A DNA stretch of 64,000 nt from Variovorax paradoxus. Its GTDB lineage: Bacteria > Pseudomonadota > Gammaproteobacteria > Burkholderiales > Burkholderiaceae_C. How positions within the stretch are numbered: position 1 is the first letter of the stretch; every line of letters starts with the position of its first letter. The notes under the pieces are model-generated. The model made no database searches. It saw nothing but the letters and a program-made list of their open reading frames with translations, and had not been told where the DNA came from. Positions 42,661-51,650 of the stretch are shown here, one piece after another. The translations under genes and the position numbers were made by a program. The DNA is taken from the NCBI GenBank assembly GCA_016806145.1, contig CP063166.1, positions 124,001 to 188,000 on the forward strand, written 5' to 3'.

Positions 42661-44652
42661 ATGCATCTCCTCCACGTCTTCCCACGCGCACATCGCGCCG
42701 CCGCCGCCTGCGCCGCGCTGGCCTGCGCCATGGCCTTCGCGCAGCCTGCAGCGTCCCTCGCGCCCAAGCCACCCGAGCCCGCCACGCTGGCCGCCAATGC
42801 CGAATTCGCGAAGACGCTGCCCTTCGCCGACCGCCGCGATTTCGAGGACGCGATGCGCGGCTTCATCGGCACCGTGCCCGACGCGCTGGTGCCCGGCGCC
42901 GGCGAGCGCCCGGCATGGAGCATGAAGCCCTACGGCTTCCTGCAGGCCGACGCGCCGGCCGACAGCGTCAACCCGAGCCTGTGGCGTCAGGCGCAGCTCA
43001 ATGCGATCCACGGGCTGTTCCGCGTGACCGACCGGGTCTACCAGGTGCGCGGCTTCGACATCGCGAACATGACCATCGTCGAGGGCGACAGCACGCTGAT
43101 CGTCATCGACCCGCTGCTCGCCGCCGAGACCGCGCGCGCCGCGCTCGCGCTGTACTACCAGCACCGGCCGCGCAAGCCGGTCGGCATCGTGGTCTACACG
43201 CACGGCCATGCCGACCACTTCGGCGGCGTCAAGGGCGTGGTCGACGAGGCCGACGTGGCGGCCGGCAAGGTGCAGGTGATCGCGCCCTCGGGCTTCATGG
43301 AGACCGCGGTGGCCGAGAACATCCTCGCGGGCAACGCGATGAGCCGGCGCTCGCAGTACCAGTTCGGCTCGCTGCTGCCGCCGGGCGTGCGCGGCCAGGT
43401 CGACACCGGGCTGGGCAAGGCGCTGGCGCGCGGCACCGTCACGCTGATCGCGCCCACCGCCACCATCGACAAGCCGACCGAGGAGCGCACCATCGACGGC
43501 GTGCAGTTCGTGTTCCAGCTCGTGCCGGGCTCGGAAGCGCCGTCCGAGATGCTGATGTACCTGCCGCAGTTCCGCGTGCTCAACATGGCCGAGGACGTGA
43601 CGCACACCATGCACAACCTCTACACCATCCGCGGCGCCGAGGTGCGCGACGGCAGCCTGTGGTCGAAGTACATCGACCAGGCGCGCGTGGCCTTCGGCGA
43701 CAGGACCGACGTGCTGATCGCGCAGCACCACTGGCCCACCACCGGGCGCGAGCGCATCGTCGAGCTGCTGAAGAAGCAGCGCGACATGTACAAGTTCATC
43801 AACGACCAGTCGCTGCGGCTGCTCAACCACGGCTACACCGCGGCCGACATCGCCGAGACCCTGCGCATGCCCGCGAGCCTCGAGCAGGAATGGTCGGCGC
43901 GCGGCTACTACGGCACCCTGCGGCACAACGCGAAGGCGGTCTACCAGAAGTACCTGGGCTGGTACGACGCCAATCCCGCCAACCTCAATCCGCTGCCGCC
44001 CGTGGCCCAGGCCCGCAAGACGGTGGAGTACATGGGCGGCGCCGAGGCGGTGATCGCGCGCGCCCGTGGCGATTTCGCCAGGGGCGAGTACCGCTGGGTC
44101 GCGAGCGCGATGAGCCAGGTGGTCTATGCCGATCCCACGAACCGCGCGGCGCGCGAGCTCGGCGCCGACGCGCTCGAGCAGCTGGGCTACCAGTCGGAGG
44201 CCGGCACCTGGCGCAGCGCCTACCTGGTGGGCGCGATGGAGCTGCGCAACGGCGTGCCGAAGATCCCGTCGGGCGGCACCGCCAACGCCGACACGCTCAA
44301 GGCCGTGAGCAACGACCTGTTCTTCGACTACCTCGGCGTGCGCCTCGATGCCGCGAAGGCCGAGAGCAAGCGGCTGGTCATCAACTGGAACTTCACGGAC
44401 TCGAAGCAGCAGTTCGTGCTGACGCTCGAGAACTCGGCCCTGACCCACATCGCCGGGCGGCAGCCGGATGCCGACGCCACGGTGACGCTGAGCCGCGCCA
44501 CGCTCGATGCCGTGACGCTGAAGCAGACCAGCTTTCCGGCCGCGGTGCTGGCCGGCCAGGTGCGCATCGAGGGCGACCGCGCGAAGCTGGCCGAGCTGAT
44601 GGCGATGCTCGACAGCTTCGAGCCGATGTTCCCGGTGGTGGAGCCGCGCTAG
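42661..44652 (+). CDS. SdsA-like secreted alkylsulfatase (metallo-beta-lactamase fold)
   Basis: 663 residues. Signal peptide at about 1-27 (HAAAACAALACAMAFAQPA), then the metal-binding MBL core: the HxHxDH motif in VVYTHGHADHFGGVKGVVDEA (about residues 178-185), EDVTHTMHNLYTIRGAEVRD and IAQHHWPTTGRERI. A following helical dimerisation region and a C-terminal SCP-2-like domain (RLVINWNFTDSKQQFVLTLENSA, RATLDAVTLKQTSFPAAV) match SdsA1-type enzymes, which split primary alkyl sulfates such as SDS. Likely periplasmic or exported. Confidence 0.9.
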   Translation: MHLLHVFPRAHRAAAACAALACAMAFAQPAASLAPKPPEPATLAANAEFAKTLPFADRRDFEDAMRGFIGTVPDALVPGAGERPAWSMKPYGFLQADAPADSVNPSLWRQAQLNAIHGLFRVTDRVYQVRGFDIANMTIVEGDSTLIVIDPLLAAETARAALALYYQHRPRKPVGIVVYTHGHADHFGGVKGVVDEADVAAGKVQVIAPSGFMETAVAENILAGNAMSRRSQYQFGSLLPPGVRGQVDTGLGKALARGTVTLIAPTATIDKPTEERTIDGVQFVFQLVPGSEAPSEMLMYLPQFRVLNMAEDVTHTMHNLYTIRGAEVRDGSLWSKYIDQARVAFGDRTDVLIAQHHWPTTGRERIVELLKKQRDMYKFINDQSLRLLNHGYTAADIAETLRMPASLEQEWSARGYYGTLRHNAKAVYQKYLGWYDANPANLNPLPPVAQARKTVEYMGGAEAVIARARGDFARGEYRWVASAMSQVVYADPTNRAARELGADALEQLGYQSEAGTWRSAYLVGAMELRNGVPKIPSGGTANADTLKAVSNDLFFDYLGVRLDAAKAESKRLVINWNFTDSKQQFVLTLENSALTHIAGRQPDADATVTLSRATLDAVTLKQTSFPAAVLAGQVRIEGDRAKLAELMAMLDSFEPMFPVVEPR

Positions 44653-44662
44653 GACACACCGC

Positions 44663-45691
44663 TCACGCCTTTAGCAGCTTCAGCCGCACCAGGCTCTCGG
44701 CCGTCGCGACGATCGCCTCCTCGGCCGAGCGCGGGTTCCATCCGAGCAGCCGCCGGGCCTTCTCGCTGGTGGCGTTCATGTTCACGCCGAGCATCGGCAC
44801 GACGGCCTTCATGCGCGGGTCGGTCTTCGCGCCGAGCCGCACCAGCCAGTTCGGCAGGGCCCGCGTCGACACCTTCTGTGCCGCCGCGCCCATGCGCTCG
44901 CGCAGGATGCCCGCCACGTCGGCCAGCCACAGGCTGTCGCCCGCGATCGCGAGGAAGCGCTCGCCCTTGCCGGCCGGATGCGTCATCGCGAGCAGGTGCA
45001 GGTCCGCGACATCGCGCACGTCGACGAAGCCCGAGTTGATCCTGGGCGAGCCGGGCTGGCCGTCCATCATTCCCTTGATGATCTGGATCGAGTGCGAGAA
45101 GTCGGCACCGAGCGCGGGGCCCAGCACCGCGGTCGGGTTGACGGCCGCGAGCTCGAGGCCGCGGCCTTCCTTCTCGACGAAGGCCCAGGCGGCGCGCTCG
45201 GACAGCGTCTTCGACCGCTGATAGGGCGCGACATCGCCCGCGAGGTTGCTCCAGTCCTCTTCATTGAAGGGCCGGCCCATCGGCCCATGGCCGACGCCGA
45301 CCGCGCCGAAGGCCGAGGTGAGGACCACGCGCTGGACGCCCGCATCGCGCGCGGCGCGCAGCACGCGCAGGTTGCCGTCGACGGCCGGCCTGACCCAGTC
45401 CTCGTCGGTGGCATAGCTGCCCGATGGCGTGGGCGAGGCGCCGTGGATCACGTAGGTGCATCCCTTGGCGGCCTCGGCCCAGCCGGCGTCCGCGCCCAGG
45501 TCCGCGACCACGAAGCCCAGCCGCTTGCCCGGCTCGGCGCCGCCTGTCTTAAGGTGCTCGCGGACCTCCGCTTCCCGTGCGAGCGTGCGCACGGTCGTGC
45601 GGACGCGAAATCCCTGGGCCAGCAGCGCGAGGATGCAGTGCTGCGCGATGAAGCCGGTGCCGCCGGTGACCAATACCAAAGCCTGTTCCAT
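44663..45691 (-). CDS. NAD-dependent epimerase/dehydratase (dihydroflavonol-reductase-like SDR)
   Basis: 342 residues from ATG 45691 (AAGGAACGG ahead). Rossmann motif VLVTGGTGFIAQHCILALLAQG, RVRTTVRTLAREAEVREHLK (NADP-binding Arg), GCTYVIHGASPTPSGSYATDED, catalytic YxxxK in APYQRSKTLSERAAW, and C-terminal NWLVRLGAKTDPRMKAVVPM. Extended SDRs of this type reduce 4-keto or beta-keto groups on flavonoid- or sterol-like compounds; substrate unknown. Divergent from AraC at 45795. Confidence 0.88.
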   Translation of the reverse strand: MEQALVLVTGGTGFIAQHCILALLAQGFRVRTTVRTLAREAEVREHLKTGGAEPGKRLGFVVADLGADAGWAEAAKGCTYVIHGASPTPSGSYATDEDWVRPAVDGNLRVLRAARDAGVQRVVLTSAFGAVGVGHGPMGRPFNEEDWSNLAGDVAPYQRSKTLSERAAWAFVEKEGRGLELAAVNPTAVLGPALGADFSHSIQIIKGMMDGQPGSPRINSGFVDVRDVADLHLLAMTHPAGKGERFLAIAGDSLWLADVAGILRERMGAAAQKVSTRALPNWLVRLGAKTDPRMKAVVPMLGVNMNATSEKARRLLGWNPRSAEEAIVATAESLVRLKLLKA

Positions 45692-45794
45692 ATCCGTTCC
45701 TTGTTCGTCCTTGATTCGAGATGGGGAACGATATTTCGAGGGGCTCGGACTGTGAATGCTTGGGAGTACGCTTTGCTTGCGCGATAGTACGAAG

Positions 45795-46760
45795 ATGAGC
45801 GCCGATCCCTTCTCCGACATCCTCAAGTTGACCCATGCGCAGAGCCTGGTGACCGGCGGCTTCACGGCCGGCGGCACCTGGGCGATCCGGTTTCCGGCGC
45901 CCGACAAGATCAAGTTCTTCGCCGTCGTGAAGGGCCACTGCTGGGTCCGCATCGAGGGGGAGCCCGAACCCGCGCGCTTCGAGACCGGCGACGTGGGGCT
46001 GCTGTCGGCGCACCGCTGGTCGATCCTGTCCAGCGATCCCGAGGCCGAGCCCGTCGATGCCATGGGCCTGTTCTCGGGCGCGGGCCGCTCCTCGGCGCAG
46101 CTCGGCGACGGCAGCGAGTTCGCGCACATCGGCGGCCATGTGCTGCTCGACCCGGTCAGCGGGCCCTTGCTGCTGAATGCGCTGCCGCCGTGGATCCATG
46201 TCCGCGCGTCGGCGCCGCAGGCCCCGGTGTTCCGCTGGCTGCTCGATCACCTGATGGAGGAGCGCACGCAGGCACAGCCGGGTGCGCAGCTCGCCGCGGC
46301 CCAGCTCGCGCAGCTGCTGTTCATCCAGATCCTGCGCGCGCACCTGGGAACCTCGGGGCCGCTGGTCGCGGGCTGGCTGCGCGCCCTGAGCGAGCCGCGC
46401 ATCGCGCCGGCCCTGCGGGCCATGCACGACGATCCGGCGCGTGCCTGGCACCTGGAGGAGCTGGCCAGCGCCTGCGCCATGTCGCGCACCACCTTCGCCT
46501 CGCACTTCAAGGCCGTGGCCGGCATCGCGCCGCTGGGCTATCTGACCGAGTGGCGCATGCGCCTGGCCGAGCGCGCCCTGGGCGAGGACGACACGCCGGT
46601 CGCGCTCGTGGCGCAGAGCCTGGGCTACACCTCCGAGAGCGCGTTCAGCCATGCCTTCAAGCGCGTCACCGGGAGTTCGCCGACGGCCTACCGGCAGGCG
46701 CTGCGCGCGGGGGCGAGGGTAGGACTCACGAGCCGCGAGGCGGTGCCGCAGGAATCCTAG
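45795..46760 (+). CDS. AraC-family regulator (cupin_6-type sensor)
   Basis: 321 residues. N-terminal cupin-like sensor with TGGFTAGGTWAIRFPAPDKIKFFAVVKGHCWV and GDVGLLSAHRWSILSS, then two AraC helix-turn-helix units at about 215-315: WHLEELASACAMSRTTFASHFK and VALVAQSLGYTSESAFSHAFKRVTG. The GDVGLL / KFFAVVKG layout is the AraC group that often controls an adjacent oxidoreductase; here it is divergent from the SDR gene at 44663, probably its target. Confidence 0.88.
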   Translation: MSADPFSDILKLTHAQSLVTGGFTAGGTWAIRFPAPDKIKFFAVVKGHCWVRIEGEPEPARFETGDVGLLSAHRWSILSSDPEAEPVDAMGLFSGAGRSSAQLGDGSEFAHIGGHVLLDPVSGPLLLNALPPWIHVRASAPQAPVFRWLLDHLMEERTQAQPGAQLAAAQLAQLLFIQILRAHLGTSGPLVAGWLRALSEPRIAPALRAMHDDPARAWHLEELASACAMSRTTFASHFKAVAGIAPLGYLTEWRMRLAERALGEDDTPVALVAQSLGYTSESAFSHAFKRVTGSSPTAYRQALRAGARVGLTSREAVPQES

Positions 46761-46776
46761 GCGCCCGCCGCCCCCT

Positions 46777-47487
46777 TCAATCGCGCGACCACTGCAGGGT
46801 CGCGTCGACGGGCACGCGCGAGGTCCTGTAGCCGTTCGCCGGATCGTCCGCATCGGCGTGGCCGAAGGAGATGCCGCACACGACCTGCTGGTCGGCGGGC
46901 AGGCCGAAATGGGCGCGGATCGCCGCGGCGTGCCGCGCCAGCGCGGCCTGCGCGATGGCCGCGACGCCGTGCGCCTCGGCCGCCAGCAGGAAGTTCGCGA
47001 CCCAGCCGCCGGCGTCGACCAGCGCATAGGGCCCGAGCTCGGCCGGCACGGTGACGACCAGCACATGCGGTGCGCCGAAGAAGTCGAAGTTGCGCAGCGC
47101 CTGGGCCGCCGAGGCGTCGCGGTCGCCGCGGCGCACGCCGACGGCGTCGTAGAGCTGCAGGCCGGCTTCGCGGCGCCGCTCGAGGTGCACGCCGCGGTAC
47201 CCGGCGGGAAAGGGAAAGTCGCTGGCCGGCGGCTGCGCGCGCGCCGCGGCCTGCATGGCCGCGCGGAAGCGCTCGGTGCCCGCGCCGCGCGTCACGACGA
47301 TGCGCCAGGGCTGCGTGTTGCACCACGAGGCCGTGTGGCGCGCGGTCTCGAACAGGCGCTCGATGGTGGCGTCGGGCAGCGGCTCGCCCAGGAAGGCCCG
47401 GCAGCTGCGGCGGCGCGACGCGAGGTGCGCGAGGATCCGGGCTTCGGATGGGCTCAAGGCCGCCTCACTCCGCCTGGATGCCCGCAT
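46777..47487 (-). CDS. nitroreductase family protein
   Basis: 236 residues, FMN-dependent nitroreductase fold. Motifs: RRRSCRAFLGEPLPDATIERLFE and ARHTASWCNTQPWRIVVTRG (FMN-binding ASWCNTQPW), FGAPHVLVVTVPAELGPYALVDAGGWV, AAIAQAALARHAAAIRAHFG and VVCGISFGHADADDPANGYR at the C-terminus. Overlaps the Bug receptor gene by 23 bases, same strand, so translated after it. Substrate unknown. Confidence 0.88.
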   Translation of the reverse strand: MRASRRSEAALSPSEARILAHLASRRRSCRAFLGEPLPDATIERLFETARHTASWCNTQPWRIVVTRGAGTERFRAAMQAAARAQPPASDFPFPAGYRGVHLERRREAGLQLYDAVGVRRGDRDASAAQALRNFDFFGAPHVLVVTVPAELGPYALVDAGGWVANFLLAAEAHGVAAIAQAALARHAAAIRAHFGLPADQQVVCGISFGHADADDPANGYRTSRVPVDATLQWSRD

Positions 47488-48433
47488 CCTTGATGCGCGT
47501 GCCCCAGGCCGCTTCCTGCTCGACCATGAAGCGCGCGAACTCCTCGGGCGGCGCGGGATAGGGCTCGAGGCCCAGCGCCGCGAAGCGTTCCTTGATCGCG
47601 GGCTTGTTGAGCGACTTGACGACTTCGGCGCTGAGCTTCGCGACGATGTCCGGCGGTATGCCGGCCGGCCCCATCAGTCCGCCCCAGGCGATGTACGAGA
47701 AGCCCGGAAAGGTCTCGCCCAGCGCCGGCAGGCCCGGCATCAGGATCGAGCCCTTGTCGGCCATCATGGCCAGCGGCCGCACCTTGCCGTCCTTGACCAG
47801 CCCCTGCGACGAGGCCAGGTCCACGAACATGAAGTCGAACTGGCCGCCCACCAGGTCGACCAGCGCCGGCGGCGTGCTGCGGTAGGGCACCGCGATCGCG
47901 GAGAACTTGCCGACGTTCATCAGGTGGGCGCCCGCCACCTGGCCGGTGGCGTTGCCGTAGCCCATGGTGTTCTTCGCGCCGCCGCGCACGGTCTTGAGGA
48001 AGTCGGCGACGTTGGTCACGGGCGAGGTGCCATTGACCACCAGCACGAACGGAAAGTTGGTGGTGCGCGCGATCGCGGTGAAGTCCTTGATCGGCGCGTA
48101 GTTGAGCTTCTTGTAGAGCCAGGGATTGGCCGAGTGGGCCGAGCTCGTGCCGAGCAGCAGGGTGTAGCCGTCGGGCGCGGCCTTGCTCACGGCCTCGGCG
48201 GCGATCGAGCCGTTGGCGCCGGGCTTGTTGTCGATCACGATCGGGGCGCCGAGTCCCTTGTGCACGTCCTCCATGAGCACGCGCGTCATCACGTCGGTGC
48301 CGCTGCCCGCGGCGAAGGGCACGACGACGCGGATCGGCTTGGCCGGATAGGGCTGGGCCGAGGCCGCGGCACAGGCCAGGGCGAGCGCGCCCGCGGCGAG
48401 CGCCTTCGCCAGGAAGGAATCCAGAATCTGCAT
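47465..48433 (-). CDS. Bug/TctC-type solute-binding receptor
   Basis: 322 residues. Signal peptide to about residue 26 (ending SAQPYPAKPIR), then the Bug fold: RVVVPFAAGSGTDVMTRVLM, IVIDNKPGANGSIAAEAVSKAAPDGYTLLLG, SPVTNVADFLKTVRGGAKN, VDLVGGQFDFMFVDLASS and FSYIAWGGLMGPAGIPPDIV. Such receptors deliver carboxylic acids to TctAB transporters; no tctA/tctB lie nearby, so it may work with a distant set or as a sensor. Adjacent to the acyl-CoA dehydrogenase gene on the same strand. Confidence 0.92.
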   Translation of the reverse strand: MQILDSFLAKALAAGALALACAAASAQPYPAKPIRVVVPFAAGSGTDVMTRVLMEDVHKGLGAPIVIDNKPGANGSIAAEAVSKAAPDGYTLLLGTSSAHSANPWLYKKLNYAPIKDFTAIARTTNFPFVLVVNGTSPVTNVADFLKTVRGGAKNTMGYGNATGQVAGAHLMNVGKFSAIAVPYRSTPPALVDLVGGQFDFMFVDLASSQGLVKDGKVRPLAMMADKGSILMPGLPALGETFPGFSYIAWGGLMGPAGIPPDIVAKLSAEVVKSLNKPAIKERFAALGLEPYPAPPEEFARFMVEQEAAWGTRIKDAGIQAE

Positions 48434-48505
48434 GCGTGTCTCCTGTGCCGCTGAGGGCTTGTTGTGGGTCCGGTCGGTCGATGCGTGGCGAGCGTGGCGT
48501 GTGCC

Positions 48506-49672
48506 TCAGTAGGACTTGGGCAGCCCCAGCACCTTCTCCGCGATGAAGCACAGCACCAGCTCGGGGCTGATCGGCGCGATGCGCGGGATCATGATCTCGC
48601 GCAGGTAGCGCTCCACGTGGTATTCCTTCGCGTAGCCGAAGCCGCCGTGCGTCATCACCGCCTGCTGGCAGGCATTGAAGCCGGCCTCGCCGGCCAGGTA
48701 CTTGGCGGCGTTCGCGGCCGCGCCGCAGGGCAGTCCGCTGTCGTACTGCCAGGCCGCCTGCATCACCATGAGCCAGGCCGCCTCGAGCTCGATCCAGTTG
48801 CGCGCCAGCGGATGCTGGATGCCCTGGTTCTGGCCGATCGGGCGGTTGAAGACCACGCGCTCGTTGGCATAGGCGGTGGCACGCTCGAGCGCGAGCTGGC
48901 CCAGGCCCACGGCCTCGGCGGCGATCAGCACGCGCTCGGGGTTCATGCCGTGCAGGATGTATTCGAAGCCGCGGCCTTCCTCGCCGATGCGGTCCTCCAC
49001 CGGGATCTCGAAATCCTCGATGAACAGCTCGTTCGAGTCGACGCACTTGCGGCCCATCTTCTCGATCTCGCGCACCTCGACGCGGCTGCGGTCGAGGTCG
49101 GTATAGAACAAGGTGAGCCCGTGCGTGGGCTTCTCGACCTCTTCCAGCGGCGTGGTCCGCGCGAGCAGCAGCACCTTCTGCGCGACCTGGGCGGTCGAGA
49201 TCCAGACCTTGCTGCCGTTGACCACGTAGCGGTCGCCGCGGCGCTGTGCGCGCGTGCGCAACTGGGTGGTGTTGAGGCCGGTGTTCGGCTCGGTCACGGC
49301 GAAGCAGGTCTTGACCTCGCCGCGCGCCATCGGCGGCAGCATGCGCTGCTTCTGGGCCTCGCTGCCGAACACGACCACGGGGTTGAGCCCGAACACGTTG
49401 ATGTGCACCGCCGAGGCGCCCGACATCCCGGCGCCCGAGCGCGAGATGGTCTGCATCATCACGGCCGCATCCGCGATCGACAGCCCCGAGCCGCCGTACT
49501 GCTCGGGAATGCAGATGCCCAGCCAGCCGTCCTTGGCCAGGCTGTCGGCGAACGCCGTGGGGAAGCCGCCTTCCCGGTCCCTTTCGAGCCAGTAGGCATC
49601 GTCGAAACGGCGGCAGATCTTCTGGATGGAATCGCGGATGGATTCCTGTTCGGCGCTGAGCTGGAAATTCAT
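48506..49672 (-). CDS. acyl-CoA dehydrogenase
   Basis: 388 residues from ATG 49672, FAD-dependent. Motifs: SIADAAVMMQTISRSGAGMSG, VKTCFAVTEPNTGLNTTQLRT (substrate loop), VVNGSKVWISTAQVAQKVLL, the RVVFNRPIGQNQGIQHPLARN helix, and MTHGGFGYAKEYHVERYLRE. The catalytic Glu expected between the last motifs is not obvious; the segment MIPRIAPISPELVLCFIAEKVLGL replaces the usual E..R near the end, so the base may lie at another place as in some branched-chain dehydrogenases. Divergent from the CoA operon at 49900. Confidence 0.88.
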   Translation of the reverse strand: MNFQLSAEQESIRDSIQKICRRFDDAYWLERDREGGFPTAFADSLAKDGWLGICIPEQYGGSGLSIADAAVMMQTISRSGAGMSGASAVHINVFGLNPVVVFGSEAQKQRMLPPMARGEVKTCFAVTEPNTGLNTTQLRTRAQRRGDRYVVNGSKVWISTAQVAQKVLLLARTTPLEEVEKPTHGLTLFYTDLDRSRVEVREIEKMGRKCVDSNELFIEDFEIPVEDRIGEEGRGFEYILHGMNPERVLIAAEAVGLGQLALERATAYANERVVFNRPIGQNQGIQHPLARNWIELEAAWLMVMQAAWQYDSGLPCGAAANAAKYLAGEAGFNACQQAVMTHGGFGYAKEYHVERYLREIMIPRIAPISPELVLCFIAEKVLGLPKSY

Positions 49673-49844
49673 GGACGGGCGACAGGTTGAAAACCCAATC
49701 ATTCATCTATGTGTTTAATATTGACATGAGGGAGAACACCTAGACTCATCGCTGATGGAGGAGCTCTTCCTCTGAAGGCGAGCAAAAATCCGAAGTCGAA
49801 AGAGTTTGTCGCGTCAGCAAAAGCGTTTCAGGAGCTTGGCGATA

Positions 49845-49885
49845 TTGTTCATGTATGTGTACTATTCGTACACGACAAAGAACAA
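49845..49885. promoter_or_regulatory. 41-base dyad operator ahead of the acyl-CoA operon
   Basis: Two nested inverted repeats share one centre at 49865: outer TTGTTC (49845-49850) with GAACAA (49880-49885), and inner GTGTAC (49857-49862) with GTACAC (49868-49873). The dyad ends 14 bases before the ATG at 49900 and would lie on the promoter or ribosome-binding region. Candidate binder: the IclR regulator encoded at the operon's end. Confidence 0.65.
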
Positions 49886-49899
49886 TCCTCAGGAGACGC

Positions 49900-51132
49900 A
49901 TGACAGTTCCCCCCACGCCCGCGCCGCTCGCGGGCTTCCGCATCGTCGACATGAGCACGGTGCTCATGGGCCCGGTCGCGACCCAGGTGCTGGGCGACTA
50001 CGGCGCCGACGTCATCAAGGTCGAGCCGCCCGAGGGCGACGTGATGCGCCACGCCGGCATGGCGCGCACGCCGCGCATGGGGGCGATGTATCTGGCGAAC
50101 GGCCGCAACAAGCGCAGCATCGTGCTGGACATCAAGCAGCCGGCCGCGAAGGAGGCGCTGTTCGCGCTCTGCCGCTCGGCCGACGTGTTCATCCACAACG
50201 TGCGTCCGGCCGCAATGCAGCGCGCCGGGCTCGGCTACGAGGACCTGCGCGCGATCAATCCGTCGATCGTGTACGTCGCGCTCGTGGGCTACAGCGAGCA
50301 CGGCCCCTATGCCAACCAGCCGGCCTTCGACGACATCATCCAGGCCGGCGCCGGCGTGTCGGGGCTGTTCGTGCGCGCGGGCCTGGACGAGCCGGTGTTC
50401 GTGCCGATGACCGTCGCCGACCGCGTGACCGGGCTGACCGCGGCGCACGCCACGCTGGCCGCGCTGCTGATGCGCGAGCGCACCGGCATCGGCCAGGCGA
50501 TCGAGGTGCCGATGTTCGAGACGCTGGTGCAGACCGTGCTCGGCGACCATCTCAACGGACAGGCCTTCGAGCCGCCGATCGGCGAGTCGGGCTACAGCCG
50601 CCTGCTCACGCCGCACCGCCGGCCCTACAGGACGCTCGACGGCTACATCGCCGCCACGCCCTACAACGACAAGCAGTTCCGGGCCTTCTACGCCGCGATC
50701 GGCCGCGCCGACGAGATCGACAGCAATCCGCTTTTGGGCAGCCAGAGCGCGCGCGCCAGCAACTACCACGCGACCTACGCGCAGCTCGCCGAGATCATCG
50801 CCACCCGCAGCACCGACGAGTGGCTCGCGCTGTGCCGCGCACACGAGGTGCCGTGCGCGCGCGTCAATTCGATCGACGACCTGCTGGTCGATCCGCACCT
50901 CGAGGCGGTGGGCTTCTTCGAGCGCGGCGAGCATCCGTCCGAAGGCCGCATCGTGCAGATGCGGCCCAGCACGCGTTGGAGCAGCGCCGACGTCTCGATC
51001 CGGCGGCATGCGCCGCGCATCGGCGAACAGAGCGTCGAGCTGCTGGCCGAGGCCGGCTTCGATGCCGAACGCATCGACGCGATGCTGGCCGAAGGCAGCA
51101 CCGTCGACGGCCGACCTGGACCGCGCGACTGA
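49900..51132 (+). CDS. CaiB/BaiF CoA-transferase
   Basis: 410 residues from ATG 49900 with AGGAGA ahead. Class III CoA-transferase: FRIVDMSTVLMGPVATQVLGDYGADVIKVEPPEGDV, NGRNKRSIVLDIKQPAAKEAL, the catalytic-type Asp in NQPAFDDIIQAGAGVSG, IGQAIEVPMFETLVQ, and late HEVPCARVNSIDDLL. It most likely activates the substrate acid of the pathway with CoA. First gene of an operon of CoA-thioester enzymes. Confidence 0.9.
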   Translation: MTVPPTPAPLAGFRIVDMSTVLMGPVATQVLGDYGADVIKVEPPEGDVMRHAGMARTPRMGAMYLANGRNKRSIVLDIKQPAAKEALFALCRSADVFIHNVRPAAMQRAGLGYEDLRAINPSIVYVALVGYSEHGPYANQPAFDDIIQAGAGVSGLFVRAGLDEPVFVPMTVADRVTGLTAAHATLAALLMRERTGIGQAIEVPMFETLVQTVLGDHLNGQAFEPPIGESGYSRLLTPHRRPYRTLDGYIAATPYNDKQFRAFYAAIGRADEIDSNPLLGSQSARASNYHATYAQLAEIIATRSTDEWLALCRAHEVPCARVNSIDDLLVDPHLEAVGFFERGEHPSEGRIVQMRPSTRWSSADVSIRRHAPRIGEQSVELLAEAGFDAERIDAMLAEGSTVDGRPGPRD

Positions 51133-51185
51133 GATCCGTTTTCCTCTTCCGCTTCCACCCACGCACAGGACCCACAGGACCCACC

Positions 51186-51650
51186 ATGGCAGGCCTCTAC
51201 TTCGAGCAGTTCGAGATCGGACACATCTTCCAGCACGCGACCACGCGCACCGTCACCGAAACCGACAACCTGCTGGCGACCGTGCTGAGCATGAATCCGC
51301 AGCCGCTGCACCTGGACGTCGAGTTCGCGGCCAAGACCGAGTTCGGCCGGCCGCTGGTCAACAGCACCTTCACGCTGGCGCTGGTCATCGGCCTGTCGGT
51401 CAGCGAGACCACGCTGGGCACCACCATCGGCAACCTCGGCATGCGCGAGGTCACGTTCCCGAAGCCGGTGTTCGCGGGCGACACGCTGCGCATCGAGACC
51501 ACGGTCAAGAGCAAGCGCGTCTCGAAGTCGCGGCCCGACGCGGGCATCGTCGACTTCGAGCATCGCGGCTACAACCAGCGCGGCGAGATCGTCTGCGTGT
51601 GCCAGCGCGCCGCCTTCATGCGCCGGCAGCCCGAGCCGGCCCTCGCATGA
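51186..51650 (+). CDS. MaoC-type hydratase
   Basis: 154 residues, single hot-dog domain. Hydratase motif TETDNLLATVLSMNPQPLHLDVEFA (Asp-Asn-His) at about 18-42, then GRPLVNSTFTLALVIGLSVS and RIETTVKSKRVSKSRPDAGI. Such proteins hydrate enoyl-CoA, for example mesaconyl- or itaconyl-CoA. Starts 53 bases after the CoA-transferase stop and overlaps the next gene by ATGA. Confidence 0.88.
   Translation: MAGLYFEQFEIGHIFQHATTRTVTETDNLLATVLSMNPQPLHLDVEFAAKTEFGRPLVNSTFTLALVIGLSVSETTLGTTIGNLGMREVTFPKPVFAGDTLRIETTVKSKRVSKSRPDAGIVDFEHRGYNQRGEIVCVCQRAAFMRRQPEPALA

Noticed and set aside
41010..45221. 1403-codon plus-strand open frame spanning flavin reductase, LysR, alkylsulfatase and SDR genes
   Set aside because: Runs across four recognised genes in other frames and has no domain; a GC-bias artefact.
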